From NCBI RefSeq assembly GCF_020443705.1, contig NZ_JAIZZK010000001.1:1-64000 (forward strand): 64,000 nt of DNA. Reading direction: 5' to 3'. Numbering within the stretch: position 1 is the stretch's first letter; each line of letters begins with the position of its first letter. Made by a program: the position numbers and the translations under genes. The notes under the pieces are model-generated. The model saw only the letters and a list, made by a program, of their open reading frames with translations. It did not search any database and was not told the DNA's origin. Below, piece by piece: positions 37,884 through 46,581 of this stretch. Origin of the DNA: Clostridium algoriphilum. Lineage in GTDB: Bacteria; Bacillota; Clostridia; Clostridiales; Clostridiaceae.

Positions 37884-38603
37884 ATGAAGAAGTTTAAATC
37901 CCAAGTATCCATTGGTATAATATGCGTATTGTTAGGGTTTATGTTATCTTACCAGTTTAAAATGATAAATAAACAAAGTTCAGCTGTTGAGCCTGATACA
38001 AATACGCCTGAAATTATAACTGAAAATGAGCAACTAAAAACAAGTAAGCAAGAAATGCAGAAAAAGATTGATGAGCTTGATGCTAAAACAAAAGAATATG
38101 AAAGTACTTCTGCTGGAAAAGATGAACAAAGTGGGGTAATATATAAAGAACTACAAGAGACAAGAATACTTACTGGAGGTACAGAAGTAGAAGGCCAAGG
38201 TATGACTATATATATTACTCCTAAGAGTAATATTTTTGGTAGTAGCTCTGAAGATCAGCTAATAAACGATACAGATTTAGTTCATATAGTAAATGAATTA
38301 AATGCGGCAGATGCTGAAGCAATTTCAATTAATGACATTAGGTTAACTTCTCGTAGTGGTATAAGAAATGCTGGAAATGCAATTATAATAAATGATGAAA
38401 AAATTTCTTATAACAAGAGAATTACTATTAAAGCAATTGGTAAAAATGACATATTGGAAAGTGCTATTAATTTTCCAGGGGCAATTTCACAAAGCCTCAC
38501 TCAGACTTGCGATATAACTATGGAAAAATCGGACAAAGTTGTAATTCCTAAATACAACAAAACATACAATTTTGAGTTTGCTAAACCAATAGAAAAGAAA
38601 TAG
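37884..38603 (+). CDS. DUF881 family protein, first copy
   Basis: 239 residues: an N-terminal membrane helix or signal anchor (VSIGIICVLLGFMLSYQF), a coiled coil (residues ~50-85, TSKQEMQKKIDELDAKTKEY), and the extracytoplasmic DUF881 domain with EVEGQGMTIYITP, LVHIVNELNAADAEAISIND and AIGKNDILESAINFPGAI. The family (YlxW/YlxX in Bacillus) occurs next to the small basic protein between ftsQ and ftsA/ftsZ or sepF; its role is unknown. The paralog is two genes downstream. Confidence 0.88.
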   Translation: MKKFKSQVSIGIICVLLGFMLSYQFKMINKQSSAVEPDTNTPEIITENEQLKTSKQEMQKKIDELDAKTKEYESTSAGKDEQSGVIYKELQETRILTGGTEVEGQGMTIYITPKSNIFGSSSEDQLINDTDLVHIVNELNAADAEAISINDIRLTSRSGIRNAGNAIIINDEKISYNKRITIKAIGKNDILESAINFPGAISQSLTQTCDITMEKSDKVVIPKYNKTYNFEFAKPIEKK

Positions 38604-38613
38604 AGGTGATTAA

Positions 38614-38952
38614 ATGGTTGCTTTTGTAGGATTGTTAATAGGTGTTATATTAGGGATTGTATGGAATGTTAATATTCCAGTTAAATTTTCTCCGTATATC
38701 TCTGTTGCAATTTTTGCGTGTCTAGATTCTGTTTTTGGCGCATTAAGAGGTTCAATATCTCATAATTTTCGCGCAGATATTTTTATATCAGGTTTTTTTG
38801 GAAACGCAGCGCTTGCCGTAGCAATGGTTTATTTAGGTGATAAATTAGGAATCCCAATTTATTTAGCTGCTGTTATTGTTTTCGGAGGAAGAATATTTAA
38901 TAATTTTGCAATTATTAGACGCCTCCTAATAGACAAAACCAAGTCTCATTAA
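38614..38952 (+). CDS. sbp: Small basic protein (Sbp, DUF1290)
   Basis: 112-residue membrane protein with three or four hydrophobic segments, matching the small basic family: LIGVILGIVWNVNIPVKFSP, YISVAIFACLDSVFGALRGS, FISGFFGNAALAVAMVYLGD and RIFNNFAIIRRLLI. Always found beside DUF881 genes near division genes in Firmicutes and Actinobacteria; molecular function unknown. It sits exactly between the two DUF881 genes, 10 and 12 bp from each. Confidence 0.9.
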   Translation: MVAFVGLLIGVILGIVWNVNIPVKFSPYISVAIFACLDSVFGALRGSISHNFRADIFISGFFGNAALAVAMVYLGDKLGIPIYLAAVIVFGGRIFNNFAIIRRLLIDKTKSH

Positions 38953-38964
38953 TGAGGTGATTAA

Positions 38965-39675
38965 ATGAAAAATAATGAAGCCACCATATTTGTTTTTATA
39001 GCTTCAATAATCATAGGGCTTCTTATAGCTATGAATATTGGGTTTGAAGGGAAAAAAAACTTTTTAGATGTAAAACAGTATGATGAAGCCTATAATGAGA
39101 GATCAAAGTTATATTCTGAACTGAACAATTTAAAAGAGCAATATTATACTACTAATGAAAAATTAACTAAATATACTAGTGGAGATGAAAAAAAATTACA
39201 AGTGGCCGAAGAAATTAAGAAAGAGATTAGTGACAATAACCTACTTCTAGGAAAAAGTGATGTGCAAGGCCCGGGTGTTAAAATAACATTAGAGGATGGT
39301 ACAGACAATTTTGATGATTATCCTACTATGGATAGGTTAATTCATGATAATGATATTGTTCAAGTGATTAATGATCTTCGGAATGCTGGAGCAGAAGCAA
39401 TTTCCATCAACGGTCAAAGGGTTGTTTACAATAATTATGGATTATGTGTGGGGTCTAATATTGATTTAAATGGTGTTAAAATAGTGCCTCCGTTCTACAT
39501 TACTGCCGTAGGAAATGAAGATGTATTATATAATTATTTAACACTAGAACAAAATTATATAACTCAATTAAAGAGCAGACATGTTAAAATTAATATTGTA
39601 AAGGAAGCAAACATAAAAGTATTGGCGTATAATAGTGAATTTAGTAATAAGTACCTTAATTTAACTGGTAAATAG
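38965..39675 (+). CDS. DUF881 family protein, second copy
   Basis: 236 residues with the same layout as its paralog: N-terminal membrane helix (ATIFVFIASIIIGLLIAMNI), coiled coil (ERSKLYSELNNLKEQYYTTN), then DUF881 with DVQGPGVKITLEDG, DIVQVINDLRNAGAEAISIN and TAVGNEDVLYNYLTLEQNYI. The parallel INDLRNAGAEAISINGQR/VNELNAADAEAISINDIR segments show the gene pair arose by duplication. Start ATG after GAGGTGA. Confidence 0.88.
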   Translation: MKNNEATIFVFIASIIIGLLIAMNIGFEGKKNFLDVKQYDEAYNERSKLYSELNNLKEQYYTTNEKLTKYTSGDEKKLQVAEEIKKEISDNNLLLGKSDVQGPGVKITLEDGTDNFDDYPTMDRLIHDNDIVQVINDLRNAGAEAISINGQRVVYNNYGLCVGSNIDLNGVKIVPPFYITAVGNEDVLYNYLTLEQNYITQLKSRHVKINIVKEANIKVLAYNSEFSNKYLNLTGK

Positions 39676-39799
39676 ACTAATTTAATTAAAAATATATAAA
39701 AATTACGAAATAATGAAGGACTTTTATGGTTGATGAAGAATTAAAATATAAATGAATATAATAATTTGTAATTGATTTATACTAAGGAGGGACGGATAG

Positions 39800-40462
39800 T
39801 TGGCGATCGGTGAAGTTTATAATAATATAAAAAATAAAATTCCAGAAAACGTAACATTAATATGCGTTTCTAAGACTAGACAAATACATGAAATAAAAGA
39901 AGCATATGCATCTGGAGCCAGAGACTTTGGAGAGAACAAGGTTCAAGAATTAATGGAAAAGTATGATAACTTAAGTGGTGATATAAGATGGCACTTTATA
40001 GGACATTTACAAACAAATAAGGTGAAATATATAGTTGGTAAAGTTCATCTTATTCATTCTTTAGATAGTATACATTTATTGAAAGAAATAGAAAAACGTT
40101 ATGCCGCTAAAGATGAAATTGCAAATGTATTAATTCAAATCAATATAGGAAAAGAAGCTACAAAAACCGGTATAGCTGTTGAAGACATAAGTCTTCTAAT
40201 AGAAGCTTGTGAGGAATGCAACAATATAAAAATTAAAGGTCTAATGGCTACAATTCCAATTGGTAATGAGGAAAGCTGTAGAAAATACTTTACAGAGATG
40301 AAATCTATATTTGATAATTTAAAAACTTTTGAATATAAGAATGTTTCCATGGAATTTCTATCATTAGGTATGAGCAAAGATTATAAAATTGCTTTAGAAG
40401 CTGGAGCTAATATGATAAGACTTGGTGAGAGCATATTTGGGAATAGAGATTATAAGAAATAG
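39800..40462 (+). CDS. yggS: PLP homeostasis protein YggS (YlmE)
   Basis: Binds pyridoxal phosphate and helps keep PLP and amino-acid pools in balance. Fold-type III PLP domain: [20 protein letters not shown] with the PLP-binding Lys, [47 protein letters not shown] and [20 protein letters not shown], then [12 protein letters not shown]. 220 residues is normal. TTG start after AAGGAGG. It precedes sepF, the order conserved in Gram-positives. Confidence 0.95.
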   Translation: MAIGEVYNNIKNKIPENVTLICVSKTRQIHEIKEAYASGARDFGENKVQELMEKYDNLSGDIRWHFIGHLQTNKVKYIVGKVHLIHSLDSIHLLKEIEKRYAAKDEIANVLIQINIGKEATKTGIAVEDISLLIEACEECNNIKIKGLMATIPIGNEESCRKYFTEMKSIFDNLKTFEYKNVSMEFLSLGMSKDYKIALEAGANMIRLGESIFGNRDYKK

Positions 40463-40473
40463 GAGGTACTAAA

Positions 40474-40920
40474 ATGGCTAGTAAAGTGTTAAACAAGGTT
40501 ATGGGTTTTTTAGGAATGGCAGAAGAGGAAGAGGATGAAGTTAAAGAAATGGAGAATGATGATGAAAACATGGATATAGAATCATTAATGACCGCTAATA
40601 AAAAACAAAGTAAAGTAGTAAATATACATACATCAGCATCTACAAAGGTGGTAATAATAAAGCCAGACGATTTTGATGAGGCAACTACAATTAGTGATAA
40701 CTTAAAATCTAGAAAAATAGTAGTAGTTAACACTACAGGACTAGATCCTACAACTGGGCAAAGATTATTAGATTTTGTCGGAGGAGTATGTTACGCATTA
40801 TGTGGTGATCTTCAGCAAATAGAAAAAGGGGTATATATAATATCTCCATCGAATATAGAAGTAAATAATGATTTGAAAAATGAACTTAGCTCAAAAGGGA
40901 TTTTTAACTGGAATAAATAA
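40474..40920 (+). CDS. sepF: Cell division protein SepF
   Basis: Septum protein that binds FtsZ and bundles filaments. 148 residues: an N-terminal amphipathic stretch ([17 protein letters not shown]), acidic linker, and the SepF domain with [60 protein letters not shown] and [10 protein letters not shown]. Directly follows yggS after 11 bp. Confidence 0.95.
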   Translation: MASKVLNKVMGFLGMAEEEEDEVKEMENDDENMDIESLMTANKKQSKVVNIHTSASTKVVIIKPDDFDEATTISDNLKSRKIVVVNTTGLDPTTGQRLLDFVGGVCYALCGDLQQIEKGVYIISPSNIEVNNDLKNELSSKGIFNWNK

Positions 40921-41004
40921 TATATGTGTGGTTAAACGGAATTAGTATTAAAGTAAGGACAACTGTTTGGAATATAGCTTATTGAAATTTGGGAGGTAAA
41001 AAAT

Positions 41005-41256
41005 TTGATTAGTTTAATTAACATGATTTTTAGTGTGCTTGAGTATGCAATAATTATTGAAGTGATTTTATCTTGGGTTTATGCTAACCGTACAAATCAA
41101 TATATAGAACTATTACATAAAGTAACTAATCCACTTCTACAACCAGGTAGAAAGATTCAAGAAAGATATTTTAATAATACAATGGTAGATTTTTCACCAA
41201 TCATAGCACTTGTTATTATAATGGTTTTAAGAAAAATTGTGTTTAGTATATTATAA
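41005..41256 (+). CDS. yggT: YggT family membrane protein (YlmG)
   Basis: 83 residues with two hydrophobic segments (residues ~3-25 and ~60-80). Motifs ILSWVYANRTNQYIELLHKV and NPLLQPGRKIQE with VDFSPIIALVIIMVLRKIV match the YggT/YlmG family, found beside sepF in Gram-positives and in chloroplasts (YLMG). Possible roles in membrane protein assembly or division are unproven. TTG start preceded by GGGAGG. Confidence 0.92.
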   Translation: MISLINMIFSVLEYAIIIEVILSWVYANRTNQYIELLHKVTNPLLQPGRKIQERYFNNTMVDFSPIIALVIIMVLRKIVFSIL

Positions 41257-41280
41257 ACACTTAATTAAGGTAGGATTCAA

Positions 41281-42054
41281 ATGAATAAAAATCAATTTTT
41301 AAATAGTGTGAATATTGAAGACAAAAATTTAATTTCAAACATATACAATAAAATACAAATAGCTGAAAATACAAATAAAATTATATATACTAATGATTTT
41401 TTACCTCCCGCTATATGGAATCAAGTATCAACTATATGCAAAAATTATGGAGTTGAATTATTTACAAACGGTGTATTTAAAGATGCAGACAGAAGAATGT
41501 TATCATTTTCTTCTGAAGGTGAACCTACAATATATCCTATAAATTTATTAAAGATTAGTAATAAATCTAAATTTAGCAAGGTAGATCACAAGGATTATTT
41601 AGGTTCAATAATGTCACTGGGAATTAAAAGAGAGAAATTAGGTGACCTAATAATTCAAGGTTCAACATGTTATGCACCAGTTTGTAATGATATTAGTAAT
41701 TATATAATTGATAATTTAAACAAAATAAAGAATTGTCCATGCGAAGTAAGTCAATATGATTATACATTAAATGAAATTCCAGAAAGAAAATTTCTGGAAA
41801 AAATAGTGATATCTACATCATTTAGACTTGATAGCATGGTTTCAGCTGTTTGTAATATTTCAAGAAGCAATTCAGTCCAACTAATCTCTTCAGGTAAAAT
41901 TTTAATAAATTATTTTCAATGTGAAAAAAAAGATAAAGTTATAAATAATAATGATATATTAACAATTAGAGGCTATGGGAAATTTATGGTTGCAGATATT
42001 ATAGGAAGTACTCAAAAGGGTCGACTAAAAGTAATAATAAAGCAATACATTTAG
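41281..42054 (+). CDS. ylmH: RNA-binding protein YlmH (S4 domain)
   Basis: 257 residues: N-terminal ~170 residues of the YlmH fold (FLPPAIWNQV, GEPTIYPINLLKIS, DYLGSIMSLGIKREKLGDLI) and a C-terminal S4 RNA-binding domain (STSFRLDSMVSAVCNISRSN, ISSGKILINYF, DILTIRGYGKF). Bacillus YlmH acts in rescue of stalled ribosomes and binds tRNA/50S, which would tie it to RqcH encoded later in this window. Here it lies in its conserved place between yggT and divIVA. Confidence 0.93.
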   Translation: MNKNQFLNSVNIEDKNLISNIYNKIQIAENTNKIIYTNDFLPPAIWNQVSTICKNYGVELFTNGVFKDADRRMLSFSSEGEPTIYPINLLKISNKSKFSKVDHKDYLGSIMSLGIKREKLGDLIIQGSTCYAPVCNDISNYIIDNLNKIKNCPCEVSQYDYTLNEIPERKFLEKIVISTSFRLDSMVSAVCNISRSNSVQLISSGKILINYFQCEKKDKVINNNDILTIRGYGKFMVADIIGSTQKGRLKVIIKQYI

Positions 42055-42072
42055 GTAAGGGTGGGGGACAAA

Positions 42073-42684
42073 ATGAGAATAACATCTATGGATATTAATA
42101 ACAAAGAGTTTAAAAAAGGATTAAGGGGCTACAATGCTGATGAGGTTGATGAGTTTTTAGATAAGGTAGCTGAAGAATATGAAATTTTATACAAAGAAAA
42201 CTCAACACTCAGAGAAAAAGCAAGTTTCTTAGAAGAAAAATTAGAACATCACGTTAAAATTGAAGCTACTATACAAAGTACATTAGTACTCGCTCAAAAT
42301 GCAGCAGAACAGGCAAAATCCAGTGCTCAAAAGGAATCAGAACTTATTATTAAAAATGCAAATGATTCTTCTCAAAAATTATTAGATAAGTCTCATAATG
42401 ATGTACTTAAAGTAAATGATGAATATGATAAAACTAAACAGGAATTTGCAAAATTTAGAACTAAGTTTAGAAATTTTATGAATTGCCAAATAGAGATGTT
42501 TGATGGTCTTGAAAATGATTATCTTAAAAGTAACAATGTTGGTAATGAAATTATTGAAAACACAATTGAGGGCGAAGCTGCTATTGATTTAGAGTATTCT
42601 GATTTAACACTCAAAAACATTGATGAAAAAGAATTTCATAACAATGATCTAGAAGGAATAAAAAGTTTTTTTGCAAAAGGGTAG
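42073..42684 (+). CDS. divIVA: Cell-pole/septum protein DivIVA
   Basis: Coiled-coil protein that recognises curved membrane at poles and septa. N-terminal membrane-binding domain RITSMDINNKEFKKGLRGYN, EVDEFLDKVAEEYE, then a long coiled coil to ~residue 135 and an acidic tail. 203 residues from ATG 42073, chosen because GGGTGGGGG lies five bases upstream; an in-frame GTG at 42061 overlaps it. Last gene of this division operon, ended by a strong hairpin. Confidence 0.93.
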   Translation: MRITSMDINNKEFKKGLRGYNADEVDEFLDKVAEEYEILYKENSTLREKASFLEEKLEHHVKIEATIQSTLVLAQNAAEQAKSSAQKESELIIKNANDSSQKLLDKSHNDVLKVNDEYDKTKQEFAKFRTKFRNFMNCQIEMFDGLENDYLKSNNVGNEIIENTIEGEAAIDLEYSDLTLKNIDEKEFHNNDLEGIKSFFAKG

Positions 42685-42692
42685 AAACATAG

Positions 42693-42720
42693 AAATCTCA
42701 CTCATTGGGTGAGATTTTTT
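42693..42720 (+). terminator. Rho-independent terminator after divIVA
   Basis: AAATCTCAC (42693-42701) pairs with GTGAGATTT (42709-42717) around a 7-base loop, followed by more T. A standard terminator ending the sepF-divIVA operon. Confidence 0.9.
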
Positions 42721-42795
42721 ATGCTGCAAACCTCGGATATTTAAACTAACAAACTAATAAATATTTTATAGAGCAGAGTAATTAGGAGGAAAAAA

Positions 42796-43491
42796 ATGAA
42801 CATAGGTATTATTGGAGCAATGGAAGAGGAAGTTGAATTTTTAACTAAAGCAATGGCTTTTGAAAGAAAAGAAATAAAGGCTAAAATGGAATTTAGTTTA
42901 GGAGTTATACATAATAAAAATATAATTATAGTTACTAGCGGCATTGGTAAAGTTAATGCAGCCATTTGTGCTCAAATATTAATTGATGATTTTAATGTTG
43001 ACTACATTATAAATGTAGGTATTGCAGGTGGAACTAAGGAAAATATATACCCAGGAGATATTGTGATAGGTGATAATTTAGTGCAACATGATATAGATAC
43101 TTCTGCATTTGGTTATAAATTGGGTCAGATTCCAAGATTAGATACATTTGAATTCAAATGTGATAAAAAACTAATTGAATACGCAAAAGAGTCATGTAAG
43201 GATATAAAAGGACACAATTATTTTTCGGGTAGAATAGTTTCAGGTGACCAATTCATTGCTAATAAAGAGAAAATAAAATGGCTTAATGATGAGTTTGATT
43301 GTTTAGCTTGTGAAATGGAAGGCGCAAGTATTGCACAAGTATGTTATTTAAACGAAACGCCATTTATTGTTATTAGATCAATATCTGATAATGCTAACAA
43401 CGGGGCTGAAATGGATTATGAAAAATTCAAAGATATAGCTGTTACGAATTCTACAAATATATTAAACAATATGTTGAAATTAATTAAATAG
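42796..43491 (+). CDS. mtnN: 5'-methylthioadenosine/S-adenosylhomocysteine nucleosidase
   Basis: Cleaves adenine from MTA, S-adenosylhomocysteine and 5'-deoxyadenosine, recycling SAM by-products. 231 residues with the family landmarks GIIGAMEEEVEFL (N-terminal Glu), SGIGKVNAAICAQIL, NVGIAGG, SGDQFIAN, ACEMEGASIAQVC (ribose-binding Glu) and RSISDNANNGAEMDY with the catalytic Asp. AGGAGG start. Monocistronic between two hairpins. Confidence 0.95.
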   Translation: MNIGIIGAMEEEVEFLTKAMAFERKEIKAKMEFSLGVIHNKNIIIVTSGIGKVNAAICAQILIDDFNVDYIINVGIAGGTKENIYPGDIVIGDNLVQHDIDTSAFGYKLGQIPRLDTFEFKCDKKLIEYAKESCKDIKGHNYFSGRIVSGDQFIANKEKIKWLNDEFDCLACEMEGASIAQVCYLNETPFIVIRSISDNANNGAEMDYEKFKDIAVTNSTNILNNMLKLIK

Positions 43492-43493
43492 TC

Positions 43494-43525
43494 CTTTAAA
43501 TAGGTATAAAAATAACTATTTAAAG
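43494..43525. repeat. Inverted repeat after mtnN
   Basis: CTTTAAATAG (43494-43503) and CTATTTAAAG (43516-43525) are perfect inverted copies with a 12-base loop. No T-run follows, so it would be a weak terminator at best. Confidence 0.5.
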
Positions 43526-43664
43526 TTAGACATAATATTTTAAAATAAATTTTTTAATATTATTAAATAAGTGTAATAATATTCTTTCCATGAGAAAACA
43601 TATTCATATAGAAGTTTTATTTGTTTAATATTACTACTATATTAAATATGGAGGAGTTGTTATC

Positions 43665-44264
43665 ATGGAAAAGGAAAAAATACAATATTTTAAACAAAAA
43701 TTGATAAATGAACAGATACGAGTACGTAATCTTATTAACCAAATGAAACAAAATGGAGTTATAGATTCTAACAGTGAAATGGCAACAGAATTATCCTTTT
43801 ATGACAATCATCCGTCTGATTCTGCTACTGAACTATTTGACAAGGAAAAGGGAATTGCATTAAAAGGTAATGAGAAGTCAATGTTAAACAAGATTGAAGA
43901 TGCCTTAAAAAGTATAGAAGATAATAGCTATGGTAAATGTAAGAGTTGTGGTAAAAGTATTAACGAGGATAGATTAGAATTTACACCTTATGCAGAAAAC
44001 TGTATACAATGTCAAAAATCAATAGATGATTGTATACCAGCAGAGCATAATAACAGATGCGCAGAAGAAGATGTACTTGGTACATTTTTTAAATATAATG
44101 ATGGCGATGTAGGTGTTGATCAAGAAGATACTTATCAGGCAGTAGAACGGTTTAATAAATTAGATGACATAGTTGAATTTTATGATGATGATGACAATGG
44201 CGGCTATGTTGAACCTATTGAGAAAATAAGTAATGAGCAATATAAAAATCAGTTACCAGATTAA
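43665..44264 (+). CDS. TraR/DksA-type zinc-finger protein (YteA family)
   Basis: 199 residues: N-terminal helical region (KQKLINEQIRVRNLINQMKQ) with NHPSDSATELFDKEKGIAL, then a four-cysteine zinc finger (CKSCGKSI ... ENCIQCQ) of DksA/TraR type, and an acidic tail. In clostridia and bacilli this longer form is the YteA family, associated with sporulation-stage genes; DksA-like control of RNA polymerase is not established for it. It carries AGGAG before the ATG and is flanked by hairpins, so it is likely monocistronic. Confidence 0.88.
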   Translation: MEKEKIQYFKQKLINEQIRVRNLINQMKQNGVIDSNSEMATELSFYDNHPSDSATELFDKEKGIALKGNEKSMLNKIEDALKSIEDNSYGKCKSCGKSINEDRLEFTPYAENCIQCQKSIDDCIPAEHNNRCAEEDVLGTFFKYNDGDVGVDQEDTYQAVERFNKLDDIVEFYDDDDNGGYVEPIEKISNEQYKNQLPD

Positions 44265-44323
44265 TAATGAAGCATCAAACATAATGAACAGTTCTACAAG
44301 TAATGTTTTAATTTAGTTAGACT

Positions 44324-44389
44324 AAGCAAAGTATATATTGCATAAAATTTTTAATTGAACTACAAATTATAGCAATATATACTTTGCTT
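44324..44389. repeat. Perfect 18-bp inverted repeat between zinc-finger gene and lspA
   Basis: Arms 44324-44341 and 44372-44389 (outer bases AAGCAAAGTATATATTGC) are exact inverted copies, with a 30-base A/T-rich loop. The stem could terminate transcription weakly (ATTTGG follows), but the large loop and long perfect arms are unusual for a terminator. Confidence 0.6.
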
Positions 44390-44459
44390 ATTTGGCATAT
44401 TAAGATTTTAGCATATCTAGTTGTTATTTTTTTAATGTGCCTTAAACAGGAGGAAGGGT

Positions 44460-44906
44460 ATGGAATTTTTAATTATATTTTTAGGCCTTATAGTAGATAG
44501 AGTAACTAAAATTTGGGCGCTGAGTTCTTTGCAGGAAACAAATGGAGTTATATTGATTAAAGACATTTTTAAATTAGAATATTTGGAGAATAGAGGAGCA
44601 GCTTTTGGAATATTACAAAACAAGTTGATATTGCTAGCTTTAGTTACGCTTCTAGTTATTGCGGGTATGATATATTATATTATTAAGTATAGGCCAAAAT
44701 CAAAGTTTCTAAGGATAAGTTTTGCTTTAATTATAAGTGGAGCATTAGGAAATTTATATGATAGATTATTTTATAAATATGTTGTAGATTTTATTTTACT
44801 TCATTATAAGGAAATATATTATTTCCCCACATTTAACATAGCCGATAGCCTAGTAGTTGTGGGAACATTGATTTTGGCAATTTCTATAGTAAAGGATGAG
44901 ATATAA
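44460..44906 (+). CDS. lspA: Lipoprotein signal peptidase LspA
   Basis: Membrane aspartyl peptidase removing signal peptides from prolipoproteins. 148 residues, four membrane segments. Catalytic motifs: LEYLENRGAAFGIL, GALGNLYDRLFYKYVVDFI with the first Asp, and TFNIADSLVVVG with the second. The first motif region at the N-terminus (LIVDRVTKIWALSSL) is standard. It is one base from rluD, a conserved lspA-rluD pair. Confidence 0.96.
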   Translation: MEFLIIFLGLIVDRVTKIWALSSLQETNGVILIKDIFKLEYLENRGAAFGILQNKLILLALVTLLVIAGMIYYIIKYRPKSKFLRISFALIISGALGNLYDRLFYKYVVDFILLHYKEIYYFPTFNIADSLVVVGTLILAISIVKDEI

Positions 44907-45818
44907 ATGGAAAATTTTGAATTTAAAGTTAATGAAAGTTCAGTTGGTACAAGATTAGATGTTTTTATAGCAAATGAGTTTGAAAACAAATCTCGAGCAT
45001 ATATTCAGAAAATAATTGAAGGTGAAACTGCTGCTGTAAATGGCAAATGTAGAAAAAGCAATTATAAATTAAAATTAGAGGATATAATTATATTACAAAT
45101 TCCAGATCCTGTAGAGTTAAACGTAAAAGCAGAAGATATCCCATTAGACATTATATATGAAGATAGTGACGTAATTGTAATTAATAAACCACAGGATATG
45201 GTGGTTCACCCAGCTCCAGGGAATTATAGTGGAACATTAGTTAATGCACTCTTAAATCATTGCACAGACCTATCAGGCATCAATGGTGTACTTAGACCAG
45301 GCATAGTGCATAGAATTGATAAAGATACGTCTGGAGCCTTAGTTGTTGCTAAAAATGATATAGCACATAATTCACTTGCGGCGCAACTTAAAGATCATTC
45401 GATGACAAGAAGTTATTTAGCTCTTGTAGAAGGTATTATTAAAGATGATGAAGGTACAATTAATGAACCCATAGGAAGGCATCCTAAGGATAGGATAAAA
45501 ATGGCAATAGTTGAAAGCGGTAAAAAAGCTATTACACACTTTAAAGTAATAGAACGATTTGATAAATATACATTAGTAGAATGTAACTTAGAAACAGGTC
45601 GGACTCATCAAATAAGAGTACATATGGCAAAGATAGGACACCCTTTAGTAGGTGATTTAATATATGGTTATAAAAAACAGAGTTTTAATTTGAAAGGTCA
45701 GGCTTTGCATGCAAAAAAGCTTGGATTTATACATCCAACTACTAATCAATATATGGAATTTGTATCACCATTACCAGCTTATTTTGAAAAATTATTAATT
45801 AAGTTGAAAATTAGTTGA
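44907..45818 (+). CDS. RluD-family 23S rRNA pseudouridine synthase
   Basis: 303 residues: N-terminal S4 domain (LDVFIANEFENKSRAYIQKI, VNGKCRKSNYKLK) and the RluA/RluD catalytic domain. The catalytic Asp lies in GIVHRIDKDTSGALVVAKN; other motifs are VINKPQDMVVHPAPGN, GRHPKDRIKMA and LETGRTHQIRVHMAKIGHPL. Makes pseudouridines in 23S rRNA, likely helix 69 or a related site. The pyrR promoter overlaps its stop codon. Confidence 0.94.
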   Translation: MENFEFKVNESSVGTRLDVFIANEFENKSRAYIQKIIEGETAAVNGKCRKSNYKLKLEDIIILQIPDPVELNVKAEDIPLDIIYEDSDVIVINKPQDMVVHPAPGNYSGTLVNALLNHCTDLSGINGVLRPGIVHRIDKDTSGALVVAKNDIAHNSLAAQLKDHSMTRSYLALVEGIIKDDEGTINEPIGRHPKDRIKMAIVESGKKAITHFKVIERFDKYTLVECNLETGRTHQIRVHMAKIGHPLVGDLIYGYKKQSFNLKGQALHAKKLGFIHPTTNQYMEFVSPLPAYFEKLLIKLKIS

Positions 45819-45843
45819 GTAGGCGCACAATATGTGCTATTAT
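45815..45843 (+). promoter_or_regulatory. Sigma-A promoter for pyrR-uraA
   Basis: TTGAGT (45815-45820), a 17-bp spacer and TATTAT (45838-45843). The -35 box overlaps the rluD stop codon. It lies just upstream of the PyrR-controlled leader. Confidence 0.7.
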
Positions 45844-45863
45844 GTTAGAAATATAATATTTAT

Positions 45864-45956
45864 GCCTTTAAATGTTCCAGAGAGATCATAAGGATAAAGA
45901 TAGCAATACTATGATAAATGTATAGTAAGCCTTTACCTTTTTGGTAAAGGCTTTTT
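45864..45956 (+). promoter_or_regulatory. PyrR-dependent transcription attenuator upstream of pyrR
   Basis: The leader contains GTTCCAGAGAGATC (about 45874-45887), with the CAGAGAG loop core recognised by PyrR, inside a stem closed by CCTT/AAGG. Downstream is a terminator: AAGCCTTTACC (45927-45937), loop TTTTT, GGTAAAGGCTT (45943-45953) and a T tail. UMP-bound PyrR holding the binding loop would allow the terminator to form, as in Bacillus pyr operons. I did not model the antiterminator. Confidence 0.85.
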
Positions 45957-45990
45957 AATATTCAGTCATTAAAATAAATAATTCTATTAA

Positions 45991-46542
<552 letters not shown>

Positions 46543-46544
46543 TC

Positions 46545-46577
46545 TTTTAATGTAGTCCAGAGAGACTAAAAGGAGGA
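46545..46577 (+). promoter_or_regulatory. PyrR-type hairpin adjacent to the uraA ribosome binding site
   Basis: TAGTC-CAGAGA-GACTA (46553-46568) presents the PyrR loop core CAGAGAG on a perfect 5-bp stem. An upstream CTTTT (from 46545) can pair with AAAAG just before the AGGAGG Shine-Dalgarno, forming the lower stem with an internal bulge. There is no terminator in the 39-bp gap, so control here, if real, would be at translation initiation rather than transcription. Confidence 0.75.
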
Positions 46578-46581
46578 ACTA

